Assembly: GCA_028751875.1 (NCBI GenBank) | Contig: CM054156.1 | Span: forward strand, 52,030,548 to 52,094,547 | Reading direction: 5' to 3' | From: Rapana venosa | Taxonomy: Eukaryota > Mollusca > Gastropoda > Neogastropoda > Muricidae | Length of the DNA stretch: 64,000 nt | Shown: positions 37,501 through 49,300 of the stretch, piece by piece | How the letters are laid out: every line of letters begins with the position of its first letter | Numbering within the stretch: position 1 is the first letter of the stretch | The notes under the pieces: generated by a model | The model's input: the letters and a program-made list of their open reading frames with translations, nothing else | Database searches by the model: none | Told to the model about the DNA's origin: nothing | Position numbers and translations under genes: made by a program

Positions 37501-37726
37501 CAGTGCCATTTTCGCATACTTTTTCACAAGCTCCCTCCCTGCCCGTTCCTTTCCATCCCCTATCCCCCATCTGAAAATAACCGTCCCCCAAAATTATTTT
37601 AAAGTGTATTCCTTTAAAACCCTCCAAACCCGCTCAGAAATTGAATTGTCACGTTCTTTAGTAGAAGATTTTTATTTTCTTTGGTTTGTCTCAGTGCTCT
37701 TTCAATTCCAGACTCTAACCTGAAAA

Positions 37727-38226
37727 NNNNNNNNNNNNNNNNNNNNNNNNNNNNNNNNNNNNNNNNNNNNNNNNNNNNNNNNNNNNNNNNNNNNNNNNNN
37801 NNNNNNNNNNNNNNNNNNNNNNNNNNNNNNNNNNNNNNNNNNNNNNNNNNNNNNNNNNNNNNNNNNNNNNNNNNNNNNNNNNNNNNNNNNNNNNNNNNNN
37901 NNNNNNNNNNNNNNNNNNNNNNNNNNNNNNNNNNNNNNNNNNNNNNNNNNNNNNNNNNNNNNNNNNNNNNNNNNNNNNNNNNNNNNNNNNNNNNNNNNNN
38001 NNNNNNNNNNNNNNNNNNNNNNNNNNNNNNNNNNNNNNNNNNNNNNNNNNNNNNNNNNNNNNNNNNNNNNNNNNNNNNNNNNNNNNNNNNNNNNNNNNNN
38101 NNNNNNNNNNNNNNNNNNNNNNNNNNNNNNNNNNNNNNNNNNNNNNNNNNNNNNNNNNNNNNNNNNNNNNNNNNNNNNNNNNNNNNNNNNNNNNNNNNNN
38201 NNNNNNNNNNNNNNNNNNNNNNNNNN
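37727..38226. other. Assembly gap, 500 N
   Basis: Exactly 500 Ns, the conventional size for a scaffold join of unknown length. Unit 3 ends here and the right side is unrelated, so the true number of tandem units is unknown. The right edge opens with stuttered C, T and C homopolymers that look like contig-end consensus. Confidence 1.
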
Positions 38227-38249
38227 CCCCCCCTTTTTTCCCCCTGTCC

Positions 38250-38400
38250 CAAAAGGGGCGGGTACCCATTTACAGCTGGGTGAACTGGGGGATCTGTACT
38301 GAAGCCAAGGCGCGCAAACGGTTACCCATCCAATGCTGCTATACCTTGGCTGGGGGAAAGCGATTGTTTTGACCACTGAGCTATCCCGTCCCGTCCCAGG
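38250..38400 (-). mobile_element. tRNA-derived SINE head, family C
   Basis: On the minus strand it starts GGGATAGCTCAGTGG, containing a perfect box A (TAGCTCAGTGG at 38373-38383), and continues to CACCCAGCTGTAAATGGGTA. No clean box B is seen before the gap. Confidence 0.6.
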
Positions 38401-39230
38401 GTATAACACTATATTATGCAATTGACTTTAGCATTTGCACCTAATCAGTTTTATCTTTGTCTGTGTTTCTTGATGTTCGTTCCCATGTTAATTGTGATCT
38501 ACATTTATTTCTTCAAAACAATGTAAACAACTGTCAACATAAACGAAAAAGTGCATAAAAACATTTATAAAGAACTAGGTTAAAACTGAAACACTTTTTT
38601 CTGTTCATTTGAAATGTCCTAAAATCTATGTTGTTCTATGTTCCTCGTTCCGTAGAAAACATGAGTTTGTAAATAAATGATTCTCCAAGAGAAGCGAGTA
38701 GATGAAACGCATTAACAAAAACTCCACGGGGAACAAGATATTTTCCATGTTGGCGAACACGGTTTCTTTTTGTGATTGCTTCATTTCCTCTATTTACTTT
38801 GTGTGTTTATTTGTTTGTTTGTGCTTTTTGTTGGTTTTATTATATTGTTTGATGGGTTATTTGATTTAGTTTGCTTTACTTGTTTCGTTATCCTTCTTTT
38901 ATGAAGGATGATGGTGAGAATAGCGGTGTCTTGGTTTGCATCTTACTTTTTAACATTCGGGGCCATTTATCTTTGCCTCTTTGTTGTAGAAAAGACCACA
39001 GCTAATCTGTTCTACTAGCATCAGAAACTTATTAAACTAGTTATCAGCGTTTTCCGTAAAGTCGGAATCTGGCTATATAAACAGTAAACAACACCGGTAC
39101 ATACATGACAATTTGACAATTTGTGAATCTGGGAGCTCTAGCCCAGGAACAAAAAGAATCACCATCATTACATCTGTATGACTATGTTCCTTCATCTCTG
39201 ACCACCTTGACCAAAACACTCACTTTTAAA
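38401..39230. other. Single-copy-looking AT-rich sequence, no gene
   Basis: No repeat, SINE motif or plausible exon found. Confidence 0.55.
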
Positions 39231-39231
39231 G

Positions 39232-39300
39232 GCATGGACTGGATGTAGAAAGTACACGAGTGGTTATTCTATTATCCTCGAAATAAAAGAATAAAATAGA
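39232..39300 (+). mobile_element. SINE family A tail
   Basis: Carries GACTGGATGTAGAAAGTACA and ATTCTATTATCCTCGAAAT, the 3' signature of family A, with the rest truncated. Confidence 0.65.
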
Positions 39301-39875
39301 AAAAACAACAACAATAAATTAAGATACTATATCCTTGGCGCTACTGTGTAGGGTCTTACGTGATTGACAGCTGATGATGACTATACAATCTGATTAGACT
39401 AGCTCAAGTCCTGCTTAATTAATCATCATCAAACTGACATTTCCTGCACTGGATCACCAAAACAAACCAGAAACATAGACAGCAACTGTCATCTTGGGAG
39501 AAGATGCGACATTATTGTGTTTTTACTCATTTTGTTAAAACTGCTTAAAACTATCGAAATGGGTCACTGGGGTACACTTATCTAGGTTATTGTTTATGTA
39601 TTCCGTTAGAATTTTTTCGACGAAGAGTTGCTTTGCTAAAGCAAATGGTTTTGCTTCATTCTCGTTCGTCATACAATTAAACACACACAAATTGGTAGGG
39701 TTTATTTTTAGTAGGCGAACAAATTATATATTGGATGCGCTTAAGTGTTGATGATATTTATTTTGATTTCAGGATAGAAAGGTTGTATTCATAGTTATAA
39801 TAGTACGTTTATTTTTCTGACAATGTTTTCTGTTTTACCATGTATGACAAATCGCTTTCATCTTTATTCTATCAG
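39301..39875. other. AT-rich sequence upstream of the candidate exon
   Basis: No recognisable feature; ends in a pyrimidine-rich stretch and CAG (39873-39875). Confidence 0.45.
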
Positions 39876-39982
39876 GGAAAGACTACACGTTTGTTGAACC
39901 AACAAAGGAGAGTCACATGGAAACTGCTCGCCAATGTTTCAAGTCTTTCAACTCGCTTGAATCTTTAACCATCTTGAAGTGA
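39876..39982 (+). CDS. Candidate 3' terminal exon of an unrecognised gene
   Basis: A CT-rich stretch ending in CAG (AG at 39874-39875) is followed by 107 nt. Entering in phase 1, this reads 34 codons (KDYTFVEPTKESHM at the start, ETARQCFKSFNSLESL after) and ends in TGA at 39980-39982. Composition is balanced and not low-complexity, unlike nearly every other frame here. I do not recognise the family. No upstream exon or polyadenylation signal was found nearby, and a second CAG follows about 35 bp after the stop, so this remains speculative. Confidence 0.25.
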
Positions 39983-40314
39983 TAGTCGCATCTCTCTTCT
40001 CCTCCATACCAGGTATTTCTGATTGGGATGTGCAGTGCCTGGCCTTCTCCTTAGCAGGATCCTGCCCCCTGGCCTCAGTCGACACATTCCGACTTCAGAG
40101 CAGCTTATTCTTTGTATATTTTGCATGCTGGGTATGTGTATGTTTCCGTATTCCACCAAACGCTGTCATAAACTACGAGACATTTAACGTGGATTTTGAT
40201 CTTACAAATGGGGTGTAGTTACGCAAAAAAAACTAAGGCATTGGCAAGTCTGCAGTTTAAGTTGACCTGGGAGATCGTAAACATAAAAAAAACGGAGCCC
40301 GATCTTAATTCAAC

Positions 40315-40400
40315 AGACGCTGCCACCGAGATTCGAACCCACAACTCCAGAAACCCACGGGAAAGAAGTCGAATGGTCTTCACCACTCGGCCACAGCATC
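40315..40400 (-). mobile_element. tRNA-Ser/Leu-like segment (SINE head or tRNA pseudogene)
   Basis: The minus strand opens with GATGCTG (40394-40400) and ends in CAGCGTC (40316-40322). These can pair as a 7-bp acceptor stem with one G-U. In between lie a box A (TGGCCGAGTGG) and a box B (GGTTCGAATC). The 85-nt length fits a type II tRNA, but the anticodon stem does not pair and the D stem is weak, so a working tRNA gene is unlikely. Confidence 0.55.
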
Positions 40401-40562
40401 CTCCAGTCCCAGTTCAAAGGTGCTGCTGCTCTGTCCGTGCAGTCGTCATGCCAGGCTCTGTGCAGTGCACCTCTGATGCAGCCAGTAGTCCTGATGAGAT
40501 CAGTCCCACCAATCTCGCTCAAGTCTCACATTGTCATTCTCGGCACGACAGCCCCCCCCCCC

Positions 40563-40789
40563 CCTCTTCTCTCTCTCTCTCTCTGTCTCTCTCTCTCTCT
40601 CTGTCTCTGTCTCTCTCTGTTCTCTTTCTGTTTCTCTGTCTCTCTCGGTCTGTCTGTCTGTCTCTGTCTCTCTGTTTCTGTCTCTCTCCTCTATCTCTCT
40701 GTCTCTGTATCTGTCTGTATCTGTCTGTCTGTCTGTCTCATTCTCTCTCTCACTCATCACTCTCTTCTCTCTCTCTCTCTACTCTCTTC

Positions 40790-40828
<39 letters not shown>

Positions 40829-40866
40829 CTCTCTCCCCTCTCTCTCTGTATCTGTCTTTCTGTGCC

Positions 40867-40943
<77 letters not shown>

Positions 40944-40945
40944 AC

Positions 40946-40987
<42 letters not shown>
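40563..40987. repeat. (CT)n/(CTGT)n compound microsatellite
   Basis: CT with GTCT interruptions, then 14 CTGT repeats at about 40866-40918, then CT to 40987. Confidence 0.96.
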
Positions 40988-40988
<1 letters not shown>

Positions 40989-41310
40989 TGTGAAAGAAAG
41001 AAACACGCAGACGACCAAAACACCATCTTGTGAAAAGAGAGGCCAATAATTATAGTAGTCAGTGTTCGCCAATGTCACTCAGTCTTGTTACTTTGAAGTG
41101 ACAGACACTTCTTTGTTATTCCTCAGCAAGAACTCTGGGGTTCATCCATGGAGATTGTTTCTTTGTACTTATGTGACCATGCTGCCCATCATTAAGGTAG
41201 GCATGTACAAAATTGGGGAGGGGGGGAGGGGGGTGGTCAATCCACAACACCAGAGTGCATGTGCTTGTTTTCTTCTCTTGTGTTGTTGACATTCATTTTT
41301 ACCAGTACAA
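40988..41310. other. Mixed sequence, no gene
   Basis: Short G-rich run near 41218-41235; nothing else recognised. Confidence 0.5.
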
Positions 41311-41317
41311 ATTCGTC

Positions 41318-41418
41318 TACTCTTATTTGGTTTTAAAGTGTGCGCAAGATGTCATGCGTGCGTTTGCACGCGGGGCCTCAGTGTATTGTCTACATCCTGA
41401 GGACTTGAGATGGGGGTG
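41318..41418 (-). mobile_element. SINE family A body fragment
   Basis: Contains TGTGCGCAAGATGTCATGCG and GGGGCCTCAGTGTATTGTCT, typical of the family A middle. Confidence 0.6.
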
Positions 41419-42320
41419 AGGGGGGATCAACAAACTTATGTCCTGTGCGTGAATTCATGCAGAACTTTCGCGCACGTTAACATCCCGTCCATCAGTTGTA
41501 AAGAGTTAGGCAAGCCTTGGCCAGTGACATAACGACACAAGCATACCTAGCATGCAGGCACTTGCCTAAAATAGTATGGACTCCACCAGCTTCAACTTAC
41601 CTGAAGATTCGGCTTAATGCTTCTACTCAACTCACCAAGAATTAAAAGCTAAAATTGAGTCAACATCTGTTCTACACCACTATGTAATAAAACATTATTT
41701 GAATAACACAACATAAACCTATCTTTAAAATGTGATAAGAATGATATTCATAGTGAAAAAGATGTCTTACACAGACACTCTAAGAAACAGTGTGTGGTAT
41801 TTTCCATGTTTGTAGAGGGTTGACTTCTTTTCAGTTTTTTTGGTTCTTGTTATTTGTTTTGTTTAGTTGCCTGTATTTGTGTGGTTGCTGTTGTTTCAGC
41901 TTTGGGCGGTTGAGTTCTTACTAGCGGGAGTTACTGTAGTTGTTGCTGCTGCTGTTGTTATTTGGGGGCCTGTTGTTTTTTTTCACCTGGGAAAGAGTGG
42001 TGGGCGGGGGCTCTGCACATTCAACGCATTTAATCCAGGGGCACAGGTGCGACTTGTGGCTTACGTGATTGTTTGCATTGCTATTTTCCCCGGAGGTTGG
42101 CATTCTTTCCAGCTGCCTTTTCTGGCAAGCTTGTTGAATGAGACTGTAAACCGAGGTCCCGAGAGTAACACCCGCACATCGCTCCCTGCACACTCCTGTG
42201 AAGTCGATCCAGCCTTTGTTGAAGAGAATGGCGGCTTTAAGTGGTGCCACAAAAGAAACGAATTTGTTTGCATTTGTATTTGTATACCACTTTACAAGAG
42301 GTGGGCTGGGATACTTTAAA
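41419..42320. other. Mixed sequence, no gene
   Basis: Partial family A-like body at about 41440-41500 and 42140-42170 (AGACTGTAAACCGAGGTCCC). One 150-codon frame at 41867-42319 has no recognisable domain and starts in T-rich DNA. Confidence 0.5.
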
Positions 42321-42321
42321 A

Positions 42322-42560
42322 GCGTTGCCCTCGCGATTTGGATGCCGGAAGTCGAGCCATCACCGGGATGCTTAGTCCATGGAGATTTGTTTCCCTTGGA
42401 GTTAACATCAGTGCTGATTCATCTCCCCTGGAAGTCCTTGGATTGTGACTGGGAACCGATGTGCCCTGCGAATAAACATGCGACATCTCTTGCGTATACG
42501 TTAACACCGGTCCCGCCTTTCAGGAAAGTAGGCCATGTGTGCCGGTGATAGCGGATGCCA
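42322..42560 (+). mobile_element. SINE family A
   Basis: Plus-strand copy with degenerate boxes, a TTAACATCAGTGCTGATTCA-type middle and GGAAAGTAGGCCATGTGTGC near the end. Confidence 0.65.
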
Positions 42561-42619
42561 GAAGAATATATCAAAAAGCGCATGCACAGTAGTGTCATGA
42601 TTCGACATTTCCCCCGGAG

Positions 42620-42623
42620 TGGA

Positions 42624-42675
<52 letters not shown>

Positions 42676-42960
42676 TATGAAATTTATATAGCGCAGAATC
42701 TTGTAATGCAACAAATCAAAGCGCTCAGATTTTTTTTTCTATCGAAGACAATGGAATAAGCACCCACGTGCTTTCTTTCTTTTTTTTTACATCCAGTCCC
42801 CACGTGCATACAGCCCCGTTAAATCCGTCATCCATTCCCACCGGCACACAATGGCCCACCCTTCCGAAAAGCGGAACAGGATCTAACGTGTGCGCAAGAT
42901 GTTCCGTATGTGTTTGCACACGGGGCCTCGGTCCATAGTCCCATCCGAAGGAAATGCGGC
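42620..42960 (-). mobile_element. SINE family A with LINE-type 3' tail
   Basis: Minus strand: family A body, then GTGCTTATTCCATTGTCTTC, then GAGCGCTTTGATTTG, GCGCTATATAAATTTCATAC and an (ATT)n tail at 42623-42675. This joins the family A body and the shared LINE-type tail in one continuous element, though the tRNA head is not resolved. Confidence 0.82.
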
Positions 42961-43059
42961 TACCTAAACAGTGCGCTAAAAACGGCTGCATATGCACAAT
43001 CCTCACAGTTGGTGAACTTAAGAGGTCTAACCGTGGAACCAAAACAAAGCAAAAAACCA

Positions 43060-43092
43060 GCAACAACAACAACAACAACAATAATAGCAGTG

Positions 43093-43125
<33 letters not shown>

Positions 43126-43175
43126 GTAACAATAACAACAACAACAACAATGATGATGATGATGATAATAATAAT

Positions 43176-43208
<33 letters not shown>

Positions 43209-43230
43209 TATAATAAGAGTAATGGAATTT
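43060..43230. repeat. (CAA)n(AAT)n(GAT)n compound tract
   Basis: Trinucleotide blocks followed by TGGAATTTATATAACAT, a mutated version of the shared SINE tail on the minus strand. Confidence 0.85.
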
Positions 43231-43371
43231 ATATAACATTATATTCTTGCAAAAACAAATCTAAGCACAATACAAATACAAACAGAATGACAACAAGAAA
43301 AATCCCACCAAAACCCACCAAGACACAGAAGTATTGTCTGTGTGAAATTCGGGCTGACCCCCTCCTACCCC

Positions 43372-43505
43372 CTCACACACACACACACACCACACACACA
43401 CACACACATACACACCAACACACACCACACGCACACACCTACACACACACACACGCACACACCTCACACACACACACACACATACAAATACACACCCACC
43501 CACGC
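43372..43505. repeat. (CA)n microsatellite, interrupted
   Basis: CA tract with CCACA and GCACA interruptions. Confidence 0.95.
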
Positions 43506-44100
43506 CCGTCTTGGGGAGAGTGCGTAGCCACAAGACCAGCGTCACCCATTTTTCCCTGCTTTCATGGCTGTGTATCTGACTTCTAACGAAAGTGACTTTT
43601 CCTACATAATTTTGCTAGGCACGACTCTCTTGTTGCTGCAGGTTCTTTTACGTGCGATGAATGGATGTTGATACGGAACCTCTGTTCATTTTTATCATCT
43701 GAAAGACTCGCACCCAGACTACCACCCAAGGATAGGAGAGATGATGGGGCACAAACAAGGCATCGAACCCATACCTTTCACTTTTTAGGTATAGGTGTAT
43801 TCATTTCATGTACACTCCCGACCCAACGATGTTGTAGTTGTTGTTGTCGTTGCTGCTGCCGTTGTTGTTGTCATCGTCGTCGTTACTGTTGTTGCATTTA
43901 TTGTTAGTGTTGTTGTTATTATCTTTGTTGTTCCATTTGCTTAAACACCCTATTGGTCACCCAGAATATGCACTTGATCTCACGCAAAACGTCTGGGGGA
44001 TTTGATATTGCAAGTGCACACTGCTGGCCAAGCTTGAGTGTATTCAGACTGTTTTCAATTACACAGCATGTTTTCCTTCTATAAGCATTATAGTCAAAGA
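43506..44100. other. Mixed sequence with GTT/GTC repeats
   Basis: TTG/TCG-type trinucleotides at about 43828-43935. The preceding ~120 bp resemble part of a SINE head (GGCATCGAACCCAT on the plus strand is a box-B-like complement), but I cannot complete it. Confidence 0.45.
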
Positions 44101-44104
44101 GTCA

Positions 44105-44198
44105 CAAAACGTCATCATCACCATTATCATCGTCATCGTCGTCATCATCGTCGTCGTCATCATCATCGTCGTCATCATCGTCATTTTCACCATCGTCG

Positions 44199-44269
<71 letters not shown>

Positions 44270-44271
44270 TT
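44105..44271. repeat. (CAT)n/(CGT)n trinucleotide tract
   Basis: About 165 bp of CAT with CGT interruptions in the first half and pure CAT in the second. Poly-His, poly-Met and poly-Asp frames are artefacts. Confidence 0.96.
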
Positions 44272-44381
44272 GAACAGCCACAAGCTTAGAGCTGTTATCC
44301 TGTTCCAGTCCACTGTCTACGAGTGTTTTCGCATGTCTTGCCATATGGGCAACCGTACTCCGATATCAAAGGATCAGATAT

Positions 44382-44382
<1 letters not shown>

Positions 44383-44478
<96 letters not shown>

Positions 44479-44506
44479 CAGAAAGACAGACAGACAGACA
44501 GACAGA
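44383..44506. repeat. (GACA)n(GATA)n(GACA)n tract
   Basis: A pure GATA block of about 19 repeats flanked on both sides by GACA repeats, a symmetric arrangement. Confidence 0.95.
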
Positions 44507-44539
44507 GACAAAGAGACACAGAGAGAATTACAAAGAGCG

Positions 44540-45060
44540 AGATTTCAACAGACAGAGACAGCGAGAAAGTATTCTGCAATAGTTGTCATCAACTTTCCTT
44601 TTTTTATGGTCAGGCCAATTTTATTTCCTTGTATTAATCCTGCTTCAGAAGAGAACATAAAATCTCATTTTCTGATACGCGTAGACATCAGAGGACTCCT
44701 TTTGCAGCTAGCTAAAGCCAAGAGCTTCCCTGTTCTGTGGTCTCTGATTCCTTCATTCTGATTCCAAGCAGCGCTGTCCTGACACAGTGGTGTTCCAATG
44801 TCTCAGACGAATGCAATCAGTAAATAGAATAGTGCCTTTGGCTTTCATCCTGTATGTACGTGAAGTCATGGGTTTGAAACTTGACAGAGGCGTCTAGCAC
44901 AATTGTTGGGGTTTGTTTTGTTTTCGTTGCTCGACTACAGTTCAGACGTTCACCAATAGTGACATTTTTCGTATGCGGTCGTTTTTGCCCCCCATCAAGG
45001 TAGGTGCATTCTGACTTCGGGGCTGATATTAAGACAAGACACTGGTGTGCATGCAGGTTC
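44540..45060. other. Single-copy-looking sequence, no gene
   Basis: No repeat signature or coding motif found; unremarkable base composition. Confidence 0.5.
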
Positions 45061-45074
45061 TTAAAGTTTTGTTT

Positions 45075-45232
45075 GGATTTTGTCAACCGTTCCTACCAGC
45101 ACAATGGCTTTACTCTTTCGTAAAACGAAACTGGTTTTAAACTGCTCGCAAGATGTTCCCCTGTGTGTTCGCACGGGACGTAGGTTTATATGAGGGATTT
45201 GGGTTGAAGCGGAGTTTGAATTGATGTTAACT
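45075..45232 (-). mobile_element. SINE family A fragment
   Basis: Carries CTCGCAAGATGTTCCC and a GTTTATATGAGGGATTTGGG-type stretch ending at TTGATGTTAAC. Confidence 0.6.
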
Positions 45233-45327
45233 ACACACACACTCACACATACACACACACACGCACACACACATACATACACACACATACATACACATAC
45301 ACACAAAACATACATACATACATACAT

Positions 45328-45384
<57 letters not shown>

Positions 45385-47092
45385 GATGGATTCACTCATT
45401 TTCTCCACAAGAGAACCCTCGTGCATTCAGACTGGATGTCATCTGATACCTCGTGAAGCGCTCTCTCTGCTGTGCCCTATGACCTCAGGACTGTTCATCA
45501 CAGGACAACTGTATATTGCTTCTTTTCTCATCCTCACTTTCCAGCAATCCGTTTTCACAGCATGGCGTGGCAGCTTATATCTTTTACAGAACTTGAGGTT
45601 GTTTTTTTCAGAAAGAATGTTTTAATTCCTCTGAAGACAGATCTATCATTTTCCTGTTTCGTTTTGGTTATTTTGTTTAAACATGGAACTGTGTTTTGCT
45701 TCAGAGAGTCTATCTTTCAATTTCTCTGTCAGTCTATTTTTTTTCAAAAATCTGTCTTCAGACCATATTAAGAGAGCTGGTTTCTGTAACAGGCGTTGAA
45801 ACATTTTTTTCAGATTTCAATTTGTATTTCTAATGATGATGAATCTGCTGTTTTCTTCTTTGTCTTTATTATAATGTCATTGTTTCAGAACTGCATTTTG
45901 TTCAAGCTAGTGTGTCTATGTTTGACTTTTGCACATGTCTGCAAGACTTTGCTTTGGATCGTGTGTATGATTGTCTGTTTGTCTGTGTGCTGTTTTGTCT
46001 GCCTGCCTGCCTGCACCCCCCCCCCCCTCTCTCTCTCTCTGTCCCTCTCTTAATGGGAACTGGATGTAAAAAGCACATGAGTGCTTATTCATTAACCCAA
46101 ATAAAACGATGTGTCATTAATTGTCACTCTTCTTTCTCTCTCTTCTTCTCTCTTGCTACTTCTCAGACTGCACACTTCTTCCCACTCCAACACACGCATG
46201 CACCACCAACACACACACACACAAGTGATGGATTCACTCATTTTTCTCCACAGAGAACCCTCGTGCATTCAGACTATTCACTGATACCTCGTGAAGCGCT
46301 CTCTCTGCTGTGCCCTATGACCTCAGGACTGTTCATCACAGGACAACTTATAATTGCTTTTTCCCTCTTTTCCCATCCTCATTTTCCAGCAGCGAGCTTA
46401 TGCTGATGAAGATTAATTTTTACAGAATGAAGTTTTATTTCCGAAGAATATATTGTGTTTGTTTGTTATTTCTTGTAAAAGGACGTGTTATTTTTGGTAT
46501 CTACTTTAGTCTTCACTGTTTCTTAAGGTTAGAACCTCCATTGCAGCCTTCGCTACTGGTGAAAAGTTATTTTGTCATTTTTTTTTAAGAGGAACCCACT
46601 TTTAGACTTGTCTTTACTAGGTTGTGCTAAGGAACTTCAAATTTATTTCATTTCAAATGTTTATTTTCAAAAGATGTGTTTTTATTGTTGTGTTTTTTTT
46701 TGGAGTTGTATGACTTGCAGCACCCACTTTCTTGTCTCTTTTTCTTCAGGATGATTAAACCCTTTTTGCCTAATAAAAACTTCTAAGTAACGGATGAATT
46801 TTTTCATTATTTTTTTTTAATTTCTAAGAATGATAACTCTGCTGCTTGTATCTCTGTCTTCTTTATCTATGTTGTTTTGGGGTTTTTTTACAACTGCATT
46901 TGCTCCAAATAAATGTGTCTATAGTTGGCTATTGCACTTCTCTGTCAGATGATGCTATGACTGTATGAATGTTTGTCTGTGTCCCATTCTGTCTGCCTAC
47001 CCCCCCGCTCTCGATCTCTTTGTCTCTATATTTGTTTCTGTCTGTCTGTTTGTCTCTTTCTGCACCCTCTCTCAGATGCATACACATAAAGA

Positions 47093-47123
<31 letters not shown>

Positions 47124-48343
47124 TGATGGATTCACTCATTTTCTCTACAGGAGAACCCTCGTGCATTCAGCCTATATCATTACAGGCTGATACCTTGTGA
47201 AGCGCTCTCTCTGCTGTGTCCTATGACCTCATGACTGTTCATCACAGGACAACTGTATATTGCTTCTTTCCTCATCCTCACTTTCCAGCAGTCCATTTTC
47301 ACAGCATGGCGTGGCAGCTTATATCTGTGACAGAACTTGAGGAGTTTTTTTTACAGAGAGATGTTTTATTTCCGCTGAAGCCGAATAATCATATAATTTT
47401 TTTTGTTTCCTTTTACTTATACTTTTTTAAACAGGGATCTATGTTTGATTTAGAGCGTCTACCTTTCACTGTTTCTGTCAGCTTTTACTTTTTTTCAAAA
47501 ATCTATCTTCATATCAAACTAAGAGAGCTGGTTGGAGTAGGAGTTGAGACTGAGTTTTCAGAAACAATGTTTTATTTCGCAAGGTGATGAATCTGCTCCT
47601 TTCTCCTTCATCTTTGTTATAAGTTTCTTTCTTTCTTACAAATGCATTTTGTCCAAGTAAGTTTGTCTATTTTTGGCTATTGCACTTCTCTGTCAGACGT
47701 TGCTTTGGTATGTCTGTATGATTGTTTGTCAGTGGCCCAATCTGTCTGCATGCCTGACCCACTCTCTCTGTCTCTATCTCTGTTTTTTTCTGTCTGTCTG
47801 TGTGTCTCTTGCTGCCCCCTATCTCAGACGCACACACACATAACACACACACACACATAACACACACAGACACACATACACACACACACAGATGATGGAT
47901 TCAGTCATTTTCTCTACAAGAGAACCCTCGTGCATTCAGCCTATATCATTACAGGCTGATACCTCGTGAATCGCTCTCTCTTCTGTGCCCTATGACCTCA
48001 GGACTGTTCATCACAGGACAACTGTATATCGCTTCTTCTTTTCTCATCCTCACTTTCCAGCAAACATTTTTCGCAGCATGGCGCAGCACCTAATATGTCC
48101 GTAACAGAACTTAGAATGATTCTTCGAAACTAAAATTTTTATTTACCCTGAAGATTAATATTGTTCTTGTATTTTGATTGCTCTATTTTCTTTAAAATAT
48201 GAATAAGTTTATTTAACGTTTTGTTGCTAATCTGTAGCTCTGAGGTTCTCCAATGGTGAGATTGTGCCTTTAGGACCGTTGACCCATCACAGCTGCAGTA
48301 TGATCTCAGAAGTGGTTGCTAGCAGTTTGCATGCTTTTCTTAA

Positions 48344-48613
48344 AATACATTTTAGTCATCCATTCTTACTTACAGGAAATGGCCTACTCTTCTCAAAGAT
48401 GGGGGTTTTTTTAACATGCGCGCATGATGGTCTTGGATTCCTTGCACACAGTACCTTGATTTTGATGCCTCATCAGAAGGACTTTAAACGAGTGAAGTCA
48501 GTGCTCATGCTAATTTCAGGCGGGAAATCCCCTTAAAGGGTCATTTCAGTGCTGGCTTTGAGCCTGGGCCGTTAGATCTCAAGCCCAACATTCGTACCAC
48601 TCTGCTGCCCCCT
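48344..48613 (-). mobile_element. SINE family A, diverged, inside array II
   Basis: Minus-strand copy: the head lies at about 48.61 kb, with a box-A-like GCAGCAGAGTGG. The body carries a TGTGCAAGGAATCC region. Confidence 0.65.
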
Positions 48614-49067
48614 CCCCCTATGTCCAATTCAGATCGTCTATTACCTCTCACTGTATTCAGCTGGGTAACTTTTAGCTTTATAGGACTCCCGTCTTCTACA
48701 GTCTGATTGGAAATAATGTCGGTCCGGGGAGTGGAACTGATTCTTCAGAATCAGTGTCTTCTCCTATATGGTGGTGAATGTGTTCTTGTTCGCTTTCTGT
48801 TTCAGTGGAATGAGGCTATCTTCCCCTGTTTTTGTCTGTGTAAGTATTATATTTCCAAGAATCCGTCTTCATATCAATTTAAGACAGCTCATGTTTGTGA
48901 AAGGAGCTGGAAGGATTCTTTTTTTTAAGTACAAAAAAACCTAGAATGTGTTATTTCTTGTGACGGTGATTCTGTCAGCTTTTTCTTCTATTGTTGGTGG
49001 GGGTTCTTTTGGTAGGTTAGTTATTGTTTTTGCTTGCTACATGGTTTTTGACATATTCTGTTGATGT

Positions 49068-49098
49068 CTGTCTGTCTGTCTATCTCCCTCTTCTCTCT

Positions 49099-49183
<85 letters not shown>

Positions 49184-49300
49184 ATGTTTGTCTGTCTTTC
49201 TGTCTGTTTCTTTGTTATTCTGACTCTCTGTCTGCCTATCCGTCTGCCTGCTTGCATGTCTGTCTGTCTGTCTCTTTATCTGTCTGTCAGTCTCTTTCTC
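49068..49300. repeat. (CT)n with flanking CTGT repeats
   Basis: CT core at 49100-49180 with TCTGTC repeats on both sides, the same order as the CT tracts elsewhere in array II. Confidence 0.93.

Noticed and set aside
37614..38421. Frames of about 200 residues crossing the gap
   Set aside because: Composed of Ns; the protein is undefined.
41867..42319. 150-codon frame on the plus strand
   Set aside because: No recognisable domain, begins in T-rich DNA and includes SINE-like sequence (AGACTGTAAACCGAGGTCCC).
44059..44344. Poly-Asp, poly-Met and poly-His frames
   Set aside because: CAT/CGT trinucleotide tract.
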